The position numbers were made by a program, and so were the translations under genes. A DNA stretch of 64,000 nucleotides, taken from assembly GCA_002633005.1 (NCBI GenBank), contig NMRA01000497.1, forward strand, positions 19,024 to 83,023, in the 5' to 3' direction. Of the stretch, positions 1 through 14,200 are shown in pieces (the stretch's first letter is position 1; every line of letters starts with the position of its first letter). The DNA comes from Phoronis australis. Taxonomy: Eukaryota > Phoronida > Phoronidae. The notes under the pieces are model-generated. The model was not told the DNA's origin and searched no databases. It was given only the letters and a program-made list of their open reading frames with translations.

Positions 1-49
1 NNNNNNNNNNNNNNNNNNNNNNNNNNNNNNNNNNNNNNNNNNNNNNNNN
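1..49. other. assembly gap
   Basis: A run of N. The C-rich sequence just after it, about 50-85, resembles a degraded end of the hAT-like element found whole at 23689-23853, but it is too short to be sure. Confidence 0.95.
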
Positions 50-1662
50 GGCCCCGTGCCCCCCCCCCCCCCTTAATCCGCCTATTCCTCCCACACAAAA
101 AAATTACAGGTGTCGGGGTTAAACCGTGGAAACCAACAGAGGCGTGGGGCCGGGAACAGTCGAGAAAATAAAGACTGCGAATGTGGATGAGAAATGAGAA
201 AATTCAAGCATTCATGTGACAACTCAGTATCAGTGCAGGCCGGGGTCCACCCTAAATGTAGTCCGAGCATAGATTTTGACAAATTAGTTGGTTGTTGATT
301 GCATTCTCATTCAAACTCACGAGCATACGAAAGGGGTGCGTATCTTCATTTTCCATTTTGCGCTGTTTTAAACGTGATTAGTAACTCGATGAAAAATATC
401 AGTCGAAAAACCTCTACAATCTCACTTATTTTTTTCTTATCAAGTGCTAGACCTGGGTGAATGATAATGTTCATTGTCTACCGTCACGTGGCACGTGTGT
501 AGATGTTGACACGTCTTTGGATGCCTTGTATACATGTACTAGACACTGCGTCATAACACGCTCATTCGGCACAATAGTTATCATACCCTCTGACACAGCG
601 CCACCTATACTGCACTGTGATAGAGTGTATAGTTTTCATGCAGCATTTTCCGAACGACGTTACGTGAAGTAATGTACCTGATAACGTCACACGGAAATAC
701 ACGAACTTCTTATCGAATGAGCGTGCTGCGTACATGTAAGTATGGCAACGTGAAATTGGAAATAACAATGACAATACCGCAATTGCTTCGCAGAAAGTTA
801 TGGAACTAAGATTATGATGACGTCACGTTTTTATAAACAGATGTTATTTAAGAGCTTTCTTCTCAACATAAATATTATTCTAAATAAACTGCCAAAAATG
901 GCTTAATATACAAAATATTGCTACTTTGCTATAACAAACACGTGAGTATGGAGACTCACTCATAAAAGCGCCTAAAGCAAAATTCACAAAGCCAAAACTA
1001 GATGCTGTACTAAGTATATCCAAAAATATTCAGCATCAAAATTAATTGAACAAAAATCGTGCTACAAGATTGTCTTCTTCACCAATGTTATGAGGACATC
1101 GTCCTATTAACGATTAGTCGACACGGAATATTTAACAAATTCGGTAAGCTGTTTGTGATCAAATTATTTGCGTTGCTTGACAACTTTCACAAATATGCAT
1201 CACTTCTCGAGCACGAATGTATACCTATTTTTCTACATATATGCACTATCAACATAAAGAACATCAAATTTTCCATTCGTATAAACGTAAGCAGGCTCCA
1301 CAATCCCTCAAACAAAATACACTACCTGTAGACGCTAGGACCTACGCTAGGACCTAGCCAAAAGCTAGTCAAGGTCACGTGCTCTTATTTAAAATACACG
1401 ACAATATCTCGCGTAATCTCGCAAAGTCTTGTTTTTAAGCTAGGTCCTAGCGTTACCAGAGACCGTAGAGCGTCTTTGGCGTTACTGAACGGGAGGCTGG
1501 ATTGTGTAGTGCGAGCCTGCCAATAATTAGAATGCATGGAAGCCACGTGCTCGACAATATCACATGTAAATTGACTAGCCGACAAATTTACTACTAGTTC
1601 ATATGGAATGACTGTGTTTAAAGTGTAGACCTAGTTACTAATAGGATTGTTGAGAGATGGAA
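50..1662. other. non-coding 3' flank of the NWD gene
   Basis: No ORF here looks like protein. The stretch lies downstream of the minus-strand NWD stop codon and may hold its 3' UTR, but I could not settle on a poly(A) signal. It contains one inverted-repeat element (1332-1491) and a perfect CRE-like palindrome TGACGTCA at 818-825, which may be chance. Confidence 0.5.
1332..1491. repeat. inverted-repeat MITE, family with the 51431 copy
   Basis: The left side carries ACGCTAGGACCT twice in tandem; the right side has AGGTCCTAGCGT and, farther out, TTACTGAACG. The copy at 51431-51588 has the same left block, the same interior around ATATCTCGCGTAATCTC and the same outer TACTGAACG-type end. Two diverged copies with shared inverted ends indicate a non-autonomous DNA transposon. 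There is no coding capacity. Confidence 0.7.
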
Positions 1663-4600
1663 CTAATTTTCTTCGTCCTCGTCTTCCTCTTCTGACGACG
1701 TTTCTGCTTCTCCGAACATGTCGTGCCCCATCTGTGTGTCGTCATCACTGATTTCCCTCGTTTTGTATTTCAGCGTGATAACCGACGTCGAATCCCGAAG
1801 ACCTATGGCTATCAGGTTGCCATCCATCACAAGATTACAACACTCGATGTTCATGTCGGGTGTGAACACAGCCAAGACTTCGCCCTTTTCAATGTCCCAC
1901 AAAGACACGTCGCCGGAGAACACCACGACCTTCTTTCCCTCGTCCATCAGATAGAGTTTCGTCCTAATGTTATAATTCATTCCTCTGTAGCCCTTAAGTT
2001 TACGCAACGACGTTGACTCGAACGGGTGCCACACTTTCAACTCGTTGTTGGTTTTTGCGAAAACAATGCGACAACCGTCATCCGTCAACGCAACGGCACA
2101 AACGTCCTTTTCATTTTTTAAACGTTTTCTTAGTACACCCTTCTGGCAATCCCAAACAGTAACGTAACTCGTCTTCATACTGTCGTCGTAGTTGGTGTGC
2201 GCCAAATATGCGCCATCTGCAGTGATTGCCGACACGTGGAGAAAGAGCATGGAGTTCGGGTTTTCTAAGGTGTGCACATGTGAGCGTTTGAGAACATCAA
2301 AAACACACAGGTGGTGGGCGTAGTAAGATGCCACTAGCGTGGACTGGTCAGCACTGATGACGAACTGATCAATGGAATTGTCTCTCTCCTTTTTCACGCT
2401 TTCCAGCAGACGCTTTTCTTCCGCAATCTCCATTTCTCGCCTTCTGTTCTGAGCAGACAATGTCTCCGCACGTCGTTCCCATGGTGTCATTTTAGCCGTG
2501 GAATGACGATTTCGCGCTCGTTCTTTCGCTTGCTCCAGAATGTTGTTGTCATATTTGATGTTCTGGTCGGGGTGAACAGCTTTCATTCGGTCAACCACAC
2601 GTCCCGTTGACATGTTCCACATGACAAAATGTCCTCTACTGTCGTTTAGACCCATCAAAGTGTCCTCATCCAGTAACACGTACTCGTGGGGAGGAGATGG
2701 GACTATATAGGAAGACACTCTATTCAGATATCTCTTGGTTTTCAAGTCGTAAACGTGAACGGTCTGGAACACCTGCTGCGTGTTGTCGTCGGAGATTGTC
2801 GAAAGTGCGCGGTCAGTCAGAATGTACACTTTGGCATTGTAAATTAAAACGATATCGGTTGGGCCAACCAGACCATGCTCAATGCGTACGGCACTGCCTT
2901 TGCACTTTGAGTTGATGACATTCCAAACGCTTAGCGTGGAGTTGTCCAACGTTTTCCCGATTGCGTACCTGGGATTATCCTTCATGGGATAAATGTCGCT
3001 AACACCTACGGTATGACGTAATTTCGAAGCCGGTTTGTTAATCATGCCGCTTAAATTCCAAACACGTAGTGTGTTGTCATTTTGAGAGCCAGTAAGGCAG
3101 TAGCGAAAGTCTCCACACGCTGCAATAACTGATACGTCAACATGGTGAGCCAGATGCTTATGGTCCTCTGTTTCCAAGTTCCAAATGGCTATATTTGATG
3201 TATTCGTCGACTCATTGGCAACGACACACATGGCATGAGATCCTAGGTTGTTGATATACAGATCTGTTACGTGGTCGTGCTGACAGCCACGAACAGTCCG
3301 CAAGTACTTTCCCTTCTGAATATCAAATAGCTCAAGGGCATAGATTTCATTAAGCTGCATGAATGGCACCTTGCTTGCAACGATGTAGTACTCCCCAGTA
3401 GTACCTAGGGCTCGAATAGACGACGATCGTTCATCACATTTCAGATTGAACACCACTTTTCCAGTTTTGCAGTTCCTCACGGTGGCATGGTTTGCACTTC
3501 GATAACCGTGCAACACGTTATCGCCGCGGGTTCCTTGTGACACCATGATGCTCCTGTCTTTGTGTATACTTTTCTCTTCCAAAACCACCTCCTGAAGTAA
3601 CGTCATGTTGTCATTGAGGTCCCATGACCGCATTGTATTTGCACCATCGAAGAAGGACACTAGAATCGTCCCACCACCAGCAATAGTCAGAACAGCGGGG
3701 TCAACGAAATCTTTGTGTTCACTCACGCATTCGCCGCTGTTGACATTCCACACACGAATACGTGTTCTTTCAGAGGAAATTACCAACCGATTGTTGCAAG
3801 CCACACGCAACATCACTACGTCAGCACCAACGCTCTTGATGGTTTTCACAACTTTCCCAGTTGCCAGATTCCATAGCTTCATTGTGTCGTCTTTAGCAGC
3901 AGTGACGGCTTGCATGCTGTCGCTTGTGACTGCAACTGCTGTGATGGCATCGCTGTGGCCTGACAATACGTCAAACAGGATACCTCCCGGCTCCGCCAAA
4001 CACGTCATGGACGGGACAAGAGACGGAAAAGAGCCGCCGCTTTTGGCTTGCTTAAAAAATGGGTGCAAGGCAGGATAGACCAGAGGATCTTGAGGTGCGA
4101 CGGGGACGTCTTTTGTTATAATGGTATGTAGTCTACCGACCATTTGAGAGGCAAGCTGTTGTGGATTTACTTCCAAAACTTTGCGAGAAAGCTGAAGTGT
4201 CTCCGTTAGTAATAGCAAGTCTTTGTCTTTCGGCTCCACAGCTAATGCGAGCTGATAATCGTCCAACAGAACACGCAATGACGTGGCACAAAGTTTGGCA
4301 AGAACCCATTCAAAGTTGCACAGGCACTCTGCTTTAAGATCAGCAAACTGTGGGGATTTCAAAAAGTGCCATGGTAATTCACTTAACTTTCGTTGGTTGT
4401 AGACTCTGCGTACAGTGCTGTCTCCGTCGTCGAGTACTTTGAAGAACAATGGCTGCTGCGCCACACATCTGTCCAATCCCACTTCATTACCGTGAAATGG
4501 TTTAGCGCGGCCATTCGCCCACTTTCCGGTAAAATACTCAGCCATAGCTTTGTGATAGGAAGGCGCTTTGTCCCTTTGGTTTAGATATCGTTGTACGGCT

Positions 4601-5267
4601 GCCTCGTGAAACTGAATATGAAACCACTTCAATGTCGTCACGCCATCTGCTGATCTTTCTGTTAAGTACTTCTCTAAAGCAGATTTAAGTCTTAGCCACA
4701 CAACAGGGGGACATCGACGGACGGTAAGAGAAGCGTGAGAGGCAGATATTTCCGCCATTGCGGGGTCATCCAAAGACAACAGATCTTCCATTTCGGAGCT
4801 TGTGAGCCCATTTCTTGAAGCTGTTATGTAGCCCAGAGTTCTTCTCACCAATATGTCACCATAGTCTTTCTCTAACCGCCCAAACAATACGGTAGCTATC
4901 TTTCCCACCGTGTTGCTTAGCTTGATATCGTTGGATTGGAGATTTGAATTCCATCTGAGACTTTCGTAAAAGATCACTTTTAGATAAAGTGGAGTGGCAC
5001 ACGTCTCGAACGCTTTCAGGAGGACTTCGTGCTGATCGCGTGTCAATGTCCTACGTGATTTTGATAGCCAGTGGTCTAGTATAACTTCTGCGTCGTGGGC
5101 TGGTAAAGTAGGTACCTCCACAAAGGCGTTATTGTTGTTTTCTTCATACAATCTCTTGAGAGCATTCATAGTACCGTACTGCTCACCGGGAAGTGTAGAT
5201 AAAATCACGTGCACGTTAGGGGGCAGTTCTCTCGGTAGCCACGACAACTTTCGTCCATCGTTTTCGT
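1663..5267 (-). CDS. NWD gene last exon: end of NACHT, helical linker, WD40 repeats
   Basis: One 3605-nt exon encoding 1200 residues plus stop. Acceptor at 5268-5269; the first two bases complete an Asp codon begun in the exon at 5572-5671. The exon opens with the ATPase strand VHVILSTLP, continues with a winged-helix-like and helical segment (LPWHFLKSPQFADLKAE), and from about 3985 down to 1720 encodes many WD40 blades, such as LSGHSDAITAV followed by MKLWNLATG. A charged helical insert rich in Glu, Lys and Arg (about 2380-2560) interrupts the blades. The protein ends in a run of Glu and Asp before a TAG stop at 1663-1665. A large intronless WD exon beside many small NACHT exons is notable. 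Confidence 0.92.
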
Positions 5268-8200
5268 CTGCAATATTAAAAGGCTATGTTCAGTGGCAAG
5301 AAAAAATCGAGACAAAACGAAACCACTGTGAACAAACGTTCATACGGGTGCCTTTGTTGCTTTCGCAGCCGACCTGGGTCAAAATGAGGTTATCCTTATA
5401 ATGAGACATGCACACTGTCCATAGAAAAATAACTTAAGAAAAACCCGAAGAGATATACATGACGTCAGGAAGACGAAACAAGGATGTGTATTTGACTGAG
5501 TTGTGACGTGTAATTTGTTCTTCATCATCATGTACTTAATAATACATGCATCATAACTTAAAGATACAAACCTGACAATTGGTCAAGGGAGTCGATGACA
5601 AGGACGAGAGGTTTCTCTTTTGTCGCGTAGCAAATCCGGTTGTCGAAGTCATTCACAATGCCTTTATAGTCCTGCAACAAAACGAGTAACATTTTACAAT
5701 ACAACCCAATAGAACAAGACTCCTACAGTTGAAGTGAAACGTGCGTAGTTGAAGGACTTGGTGAGGCGAGTGAAACAATAATCAATCTTCCTGTGTTCAG
5801 CAGAATCACCCCCAAGCAGCTGAACAGCTTTCTGGCCACACAAATGGGAATTTTTGGTTAATATTGCCTTCTAGCAGGAAGAGATAAACCAGGAAGGGAC
5901 AACTGTTTTAGCGCATTTTAACGTGATTTCAAACGTGATTTCAAAAGTAAATGTTCAAGTTATCTGGAATCCAAGCATTATTTTTGAAAGATTAACTCTT
6001 TAGCTATAAAATGACACCACTTTGGTCCTCAAAGACTGCATATTACTGGCACTGGGATGCTTTGAACGTGACATGTTTACCCTTCCAAAAGATGCTTCTT
6101 CCNCGCTGAAGTCGATATTTTCAAAGTACAATTACACCACTGTTTAAGGTTGCAAAGTGAGTTTTTTTGATATCCTTCTATAGAAAAAGTTTTAATCTCT
6201 CTGATGAAATCATCTGTTTCTTTTTAAACGAAACTTAAGTCCTGAAATTAGTCCGGGGAAGGAGGCCAAAAACGGCGGTTTAGCTAGTTGTCCCTTCCTG
6301 GTTATCTCTTCCTGCTTCTAGTGAATACCGAGTCTCTTATAACATAATCATAAGCACCACAAACTTGTAGCCACAGTTCTGAATTTTCATGAGGCAATAT
6401 AGTGACTGAAATCGTGGGACTAACTATTAATTGTTCCATCAGGCTGTATCTGGAGGTAAGACAGCATTCCATGTTGCATCGGCTAGCCATGAACATAACA
6501 ATGGTTGGTCAAAACAGGAATTGTCTCAGCATCCGTCGGAGGTAAAGAAGGGTCATCAGTCCTACGTGACCTCTAGCCATTGCTTCATGAAAGTCTCTCA
6601 GGTGTGTTCATGTAATAGTAACGACAGCCGAGATGGCTTACTTTGGTAGGGAAAGGGGTACGTCACATGACAGATTTAAACTGTGCGCTAGAGGACATAG
6701 AAACGCAAAAAGAACTTTGAAACCAGGGCTGTGTTCCGTAGACCCAACGATCTGGCGAAAACGCCAGATCACGCAAAACGTCGCCAAATATAGCTATGAT
6801 CACACTGTTTTTTCTGACGAATGTGAACTATTAGGTTTACGGAACGCAGCCCAGAACGTGTTGTAACAGCGAGGCCATTTCCGGTCGGAAAGTGTAACCG
6901 CGAAGAAAGAGCTAGCGAATACACGCAGAGTGCTACAAAGGACGTTTATGCTACGAACATAAATGGGGGAAATACACATATAGCAAAGAGGGTCACAGGG
7001 GAACATAGACTGATTTTTACCAATACCAAAACTAAATAGAAATAAGGACAAAAATACCCCAAAACAATAACGAATTCTGACCCAAACCTACCTTCATGTC
7101 CTATGAAAAGAATAAGAGATAACCATAAATATCAGAGACTATAGGTCAAAGGCAAAAGAATCAGAAGCACATAATGTAACGTTTGGGTGTACATCTGCAT
7201 CTTTTGGGTACAACGTATTTTCTCCGAGCAAACAAAACATTAAAATTAACAACTTAAGCACCGGAGGATCTAGATTGTCGTAAAGGGGAAACCATAGTTT
7301 TCGAATGGAAAATGTCCTCATAGTTTCAGAAAAAGTCATCACAGCAGCGCTTTGAGTTTTTTTCTTTCTTTTTGGTCGTGTCCGTAGGGGAGGGGGTAGG
7401 CCTGTCAATGCGCTGACGGGAGTTGTAATTGCTTTTTCGTCTTTTATCAAAGAATACAGCTGGGGGATACTTGGTTTCCCCACTTGGTACGCTCAGCGGA
7501 AATAATCACCTCCCAAAAACATTTTAATTTAATTTGAAAATAACTCAAACCGAAATGTTGCCAACTAACGACGTTTCAATACATATGGCAATCTACATGG
7601 TGAAATCAAGAAGACACACGTTATCTTGAATGCCGTGAAAATATTATATTTTCTTTCGAAATTTCGTTCCTTTAGAATTTTGGTTAGACGCAACCGAGGT
7701 AAGTAACGTTTGCGGTAAAAATCTTCGTTTTTTTCCACAACTTACATCGGGAACTTCATCTGTGGCTTTCCCATAGGTGTAACACAGTTGGAGGAGAATG
7801 TCCTTTAACAGCAAACGAATGTTTGTAGACTGTGTTGTGACGCCGACGGAGCGGACAATTACAGCGACATTTCTGAAAAGTGCCAAAATTGAAAACATGC
7901 GATATCAAATCATTCAACACGGCAACAACTGCTATAAAGAGTATAAGGGATGTCTTAGGACGAGACGACTAATTTGACCTATCGCCAGGATTTTGAGTGA
8001 CGGCTTAACTTACCAATCAGAACGCAGCATTCTTGACACGCTTTTATTTCCAAGCCGCCATTTTATCCGACAAATAACACGTTGCCGGGCAAAACTTATT
8101 GTTTGTCGACTTTTTGCAAGGTGCGGAGCTTGCGATAGGTCAATTGATGCAGGTTTAGCGTTAATCAAGAACGTGTGATGCTGTAATTAGGCATGCAAAA

Positions 8201-11200
8201 AGCATCAGTTTATGTTGTATTTGAAAGTACCATCACCACCAATGGTAAAGAAGAGAGTTTCTAAAGCGTACAAAAGCGTACACAGAGTGGCGCTTGTAGC
8301 TAAGAAGCTGTATTTCACCCGCTTAGATGGCTAAAACCCAAAAATTGAGGTAAACATTTTACTCTCTACAAATCAGTCTGATACTGTTCTCTACCGAGAT
8401 AAGATTCCATTTCCGTTACCAACTCAAGTCACAAACAATCCGGAAACGAATCCCAACTCGGCAAAGAACATTATGAGACCGAAATTATGAGAGTAAAAGG
8501 CCCTTATTTAATTTCCGTTTTGAGACACCTTAATAAAGCGAAATGCACTTTTAAGTTACTTTTTTTTAATAAACCTGAGAACCATGAATGCGCGTGCGCG
8601 ATGTACGAGATCCTGTACGGAAATGAATGAAGTTAATTACCCTGTGAACCATTTATGAATATCCTTGGCTGCTCGACACACTAAAGACGTCTTGCCACTG
8701 CCCGACTGACCATGCAACACCAGCGGTTGACGGCAAGATGAGAGTACGTACGACTTAATCAGATTCATCAAATTCTTCCTGCCTTGAAATTCTCGTGCTC
8801 TGGAAATTAGAAAACGAACATCCGGTGAAAATTCTGGTATTTTGCACGGCATCTACAATTTACGACACTAAACCTTAGGCAAAATTTTATGAAAAGAATT
8901 CAATGATTTTAGAGAATTTTAATTTACATTTCGCTGTGACACAAAATAATAACTTGCTTCAAAGTTATTGTTAGGAGGTACTTTGAGAAATTAAGGAAGC
9001 CGTGAAGGTACTTCAAACCTTTGGAAATGTTTTGTTATCAACTAACGGCATTATATGCATCGGCGGATTTAGAGGAGGCCAAGGAGGCCATAGCCTCCCT
9101 AAAATTATCCCAGATTCCATTTGGCAGATTGGGGAGCGAATGTTTGACGGGCAAAATCCCTCTAATCCTCTGCCCTGCCCCCCTCCCCCTCAACTCAAAA
9201 TCGTGGATCCGCCCCTGTATGTACATGTATGATTGAATTTTGTACACTAGTTTCATGAAGATCTGTTTGGGTATAATCTAAAATGGCCGCGTGTACGTAA
9301 TCTTGAATAATTAAAGCTGCATTTGGCCTCGTTTAGCTGGCTAAAACCAAAAAACAAATTGGACATTTTACTCTCATCAAATCTGTCTCGTAATGTTCCT
9401 TACCGTGATAGGATTCTATTTTCGTTATATCAATTCAAGCCATGGCATGTGGTATTTTCGAATTCGCAATTTTCGGATTGCCTCACTCAATGAAAAATGT
9501 AGCGTTTTCTAAAAGTCGCCGATGATTCCCATGTCTTTGTTGGTAACGGAAATAGAAACATATCACAGTGAGGAATAGCATGAGACCGATTTTGTAAGAA
9601 TAAAAGGCCTAACACGATATTCGTTGTTTAGTCAGCTATACAAGATGCAGTCGTAACAGTTAAATCCTTGACGTTGTTTCAAAGTCATTCAATGGACATG
9701 TCATACGATTTACACTAATTTCTGACAAATTGTAAAACCAACCTTTCATGACAAAAGTGCACGTGAGCCCTGACTTCATCCGCCAGTTCATGAAATGACT
9801 CAAAGTTGTCGATCATTTCATGTCGTTTATGTGCAATGGCGTCAATGTTCTCTTTAACTGCGCCAACAAACTCTTCGCACATGCGCTCCAAGTAGATCCG
9901 ATGAGCTCTGTTGGATGCCGGATCAATACCGTCTTTGCCCCAAGTCACAAGACTGCGCTTGATTTGAGTTGGCAAGAGCTGTAACAATAAGTCAAGTTGG
10001 CATGGAGGATGCTGAAACGGCGTTTTTTTATTCAATCACAAACCAAAAATAATCCAAAACCCGATAGCAATACTATGCGTCATGCCTTCCCGTTGTTTAC
10101 CTTGTGATGTGTCTAGGTAAACTTCCCGTGCATGATCAATTTCGATTGTCAAAAGCCTACTACCGCGTAATGGATTTGTGATATCCTTTCAAAAGAAGAA
10201 GCACGGAAAATGAAGCAACGGAGACTAACGGCAATGCGATCGTTATCTTTACCAGCAGTATCAGGGTAGTCAATAGTTCTCTCTCAACGACAGCACGGGC
10301 GTCGGCGGTATCAATATCCTCTCACTTCATTTCTAAGGCAGCGCAGTGCTGTTCTTACGAACACGTTTCTTTCCTCGTGAACCGCGATATTGTATCCAAT
10401 TTTAGTACGCAGACAGTTATGATGCACCGTAGCAAGCACGAGATTATTCACGCTCCTTTCACAAAGAACTGTATTTCTTGATGGAAGAAATTGTTTGTAA
10501 GAACACAATGAGAACACCCGTGTGATACGAGAGAGAGGAATAATGCCCACATGAAATATGCCAGTGTGCCGTAACATTAGTCCTCATTCTACCTATCCTA
10601 ACAAGTAACGACTTGATCATTTCTATCAGGTAGTTGCAAAATATTCTTAGGGATCAAATCATGGCAAAACAACGGTTACCCTTTGCGTTACTGCCTCCAC
10701 TAGCTGCCTGTGAGCTACTTCCAACCGAGGAACCACTGTGGCTTTTCCTGGGACCAAGTCCAAGTAGTGAGTTGCAGCTGAATCTCCGATGTGCTTCATT
10801 ATGTCAGATATCTCCCGCTTAAACCATAGGCACTGAGTCTCAGGACTGTCTGCTTCGATAAGACCTTGCTCGTGCTCCAAATGGGTCACTACAAAGTATA
10901 GTCGAATGGAAGTCATTAGCTGCAATGGCAATGAAATAAACTCAACACATGCACACAAAGAGCAAATTGGGGTTTATCTTGGAAGCATGTCTCCAAATCA
11001 AATTGCATCTAGGCTCGTCTTCTTGCAGAAAATTTTTGATCACAGCTATTATTCCTCACTCTTGTGTTCGTGTGGTAAATTTTCAAGATTCTGGAATAAA
11101 TTACGCAAAAAATTCGAAAGAGGCTCGCACTAACGGACTCTCTAAAAAGACAACGAAACATATTCCAATTGATGCTATTCCATTTTCAGATAGCAAGAGA

Positions 11201-14200
11201 CGCGTTTATCGAATGGCGATGCTTACGTGACGTGAAGTATTTCCTGGTGTGTTCTTCTCCGTAGAGCTTTGTGGAGTAGGTTTGGATGGCTTGAAGCATC
11301 TTCTCGCTAAGATCCAGCCAAGTTGCGCGAGCTTGCTGTCGCTTGGCACTGTCCTTTTGGTTTACATCTTTCACTATGGCACTGTAGTAATAGTGTTACG
11401 CTCAGTTTTACTTCATATCGTAACGAACGAAATCCCTCATTGCTGGATGTCAACACTCAGTAATTTCACCATTTCACATAGAAAATCACTGCGCAAACTC
11501 ATCTACTTGAGAAAAGCCAGTGAGAAAATAACTGACGTCTACTGAAGGAGACTACGCACAAACATTTTTACTTCACCTGGGGCTTTGTCGATTTGATCAA
11601 AAACCTGGACAAAAATATGCAAGCACCATATTGATTGCAGTACACTATCTTTGTGAAACCAGCTAGACATTTCACTCGCATGTGAAAGAAACTACCTAGC
11701 TTGCTTGTAAATATACGTCTCTAATTTTCAAATGATATGAGTGGATTTCAGAAATGGAGGATTTGTATTGTTTCGGTGTGAAATTCATTAAACGTGCGAC
11801 AGTGTTGTCGGTGACGATTCTCACAAATACTCGCTTGAGCTCTGCTTATTTGTCCATCATTCACACTACAACAATAGAGAAGACCGACAAGAGACGTGAC
11901 GATAATAACTAAATTGATGGCTCTATTTCGAGACAGGCATGTCTTAGCTTCGAAATATAGCTGTTGTTTCAATAATACTTGTAATGTCTCTTGGCAGTCT
12001 TCTCTATGGTTGTTCTGCGGATGATCGACAAATATACAGAGAGTATGAATGGGTACGTAATGTATGGAAATTGTTAGCAGACAACACCGCCGTGGGTGTA
12101 ATGAATTCTATCTTCAAGAGGGACTGCTGACAGATTAATTGAGTTTGTGTGCAATATCAATATAATCATGTTCAGTAATCCTTTGCTGTGTGGTAACGTG
12201 ATATTTTACAAAGAAGCATTGAATGAAGATAATACCTTATTGGTTGAAGAATGTACATAGATGGCGCCATATTCTCATCCAGCTTGTACCAATCGGTAAG
12301 CGTACTGGGGTCAAATATCAGGTCGTTCTTCAGTCGCTTAGCAAGTGCAAGAAACTGATTCCGATCAGCCTTCAAGTTTTGCATAAACAGAGCTATTTTT
12401 CCTTCATCGGCCCAGTCCGGTACTTGGAACACATCAGCGTTACCAGTCGAGAGAGCCAGTGACGTTTCAGATGTTCCAGGTTCATTTTTTGCTTCGCCAT
12501 TTTCAGTTATTTGAGTTGACTCGTCTGCTTTATTTGCCTTATCGGTTTTCGCGGCGTTTTCTCCATCTTCTTTCTGGGCGGAGTCTTTTGCCTTTGCTGC
12601 TGTCTCTCGAGCTTCGATACGCTTCATTTCGTTAATTGACATCTCTCGTAGTAGCTGGTCCCAATCTTCAGTCATGGCTTCCACTATGTCATCGAATTCT
12701 TGCACGCCCATACTTCTGGGCAAATAAGAACTCCCGTACTTCTGTCCTAGGAAACTCTGAAATTTTAAAAGAATGCTAATTAACAAAGAATAGGCAGATA
12801 TACTTAATCGAGCGTTACCACAATAAAAAAGTTACGCAGCCCAATGTGAATCATTTCTTCTGAAATGGTTAGCATTTCAACGTTTTATGCAGTACATTTT
12901 TTAAATTAACACCGTTACGGGCAACATCGAATTACAGTGTATGCAAATACTACAAAGCGAGATTAATGTTTTAGGCAAATTGTTGCCGATACTCTTAGAA
13001 CGGTTGGTACTCACGATGAAGTTGACGCCTGAACTTTGCTGACAAGTTTCCAGCAGTTGTTGACAAAGTTCGGGGAAACAATGACTATCGTCTAAGGATC
13101 CGTGCATTCCCCAATGTAGATCTACTATCTGGAGTTCACATCCGCGCTCAAGTGAGTACTGCTTTAAGACCGGGTAGGCATGCTGTATCAGATACGCTGA
13201 TTCAGCTTGACTATCTACAATCAATTATGATAATTAATATATTACGAGTGCACCTGACATTATGCTCTGTCGTAAATGGATAGTTGAAACATCATGGCCC
13301 GGGGAGTAATCTTTGTACGCGAAACTGAAATCAAAATTATTTTTGATATTTTGCGTTCTACCTAAATTCAAACTCATAACAAGTGTTCATAATTTTGTGC
13401 TCAAGCATGTTATGGTTTACATGGATGATTGTATAATCATAGCTTTCGCTTGATGATCCCGGCATTAAAGCTAAAAATTCGTGTCTCAACTGGAAATTTC
13501 GAGTTTCCATTTGAAAGTTCGTATCTCGAATCTAGGAGTCTTTAACTAAGAACTTGAACCGGAACCTCATCTGCGTAAACCACTTTTGTACTCGAGTATA
13601 GAATTGACATGAATTTTAAGTTCGTATTAAAGTAGCATAACAGCAAATATCAAAAATGGTTTCGAGTTCGATTTCGAGTACAACGATTAGACCCCGTACC
13701 GAGATGTACGCCGACTTCGAATAAACATCTGCAAGTTCTCAATTATTTTAGATTGCATAAATTATGAGTCATGCAGAAAACGCATACAAAGTATACGTTA
13801 TTCATGTAGCCCTGCCCAGCTGAAATTATCTCTCGAGAAGTTTGGCTTCTTCTAAAGGGAGTTTGAGTATACTGAATTCGCAAGAAATTGCGAGGCAGTC
13901 TAGACATGTTCATCCGTCACTGAGAGAACATTGGAAAGTTTTGCTACAAAAGATTAAGGTTTGCTAAGTTAATTTCGACATCCTTTGGAATGGTTTTGTT
14001 TCTTTTGTTCTTGTGTTTTTTTTTTGGAAGATCAACCGCATTCACGAAATAATTGTGCTACACTCTGAAAATTTCAGTCCCCACCGCAGAAAGGGCCGAC
14101 GTCCTTCACAACGCCTGAAAGTTTTTAAGAGCAAGAAAAACAGCTCGTTAGATTAGATCGAGCGCCCCTGACAACGGAGATGGCAAACATCGTTATTTAT

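Noticed and set aside
818-825. CRE palindrome TGACGTCA as a promoter element
   Set aside because: A perfect 8-mer also occurs at 5460-5467 inside an NWD intron; no transcription start nearby, so chance is likely.
1718-4584. Several plus-strand ORFs of 60-157 codons
   Set aside because: They are antisense to the WD40 exon of the NWD gene and have no domain-like sequence.
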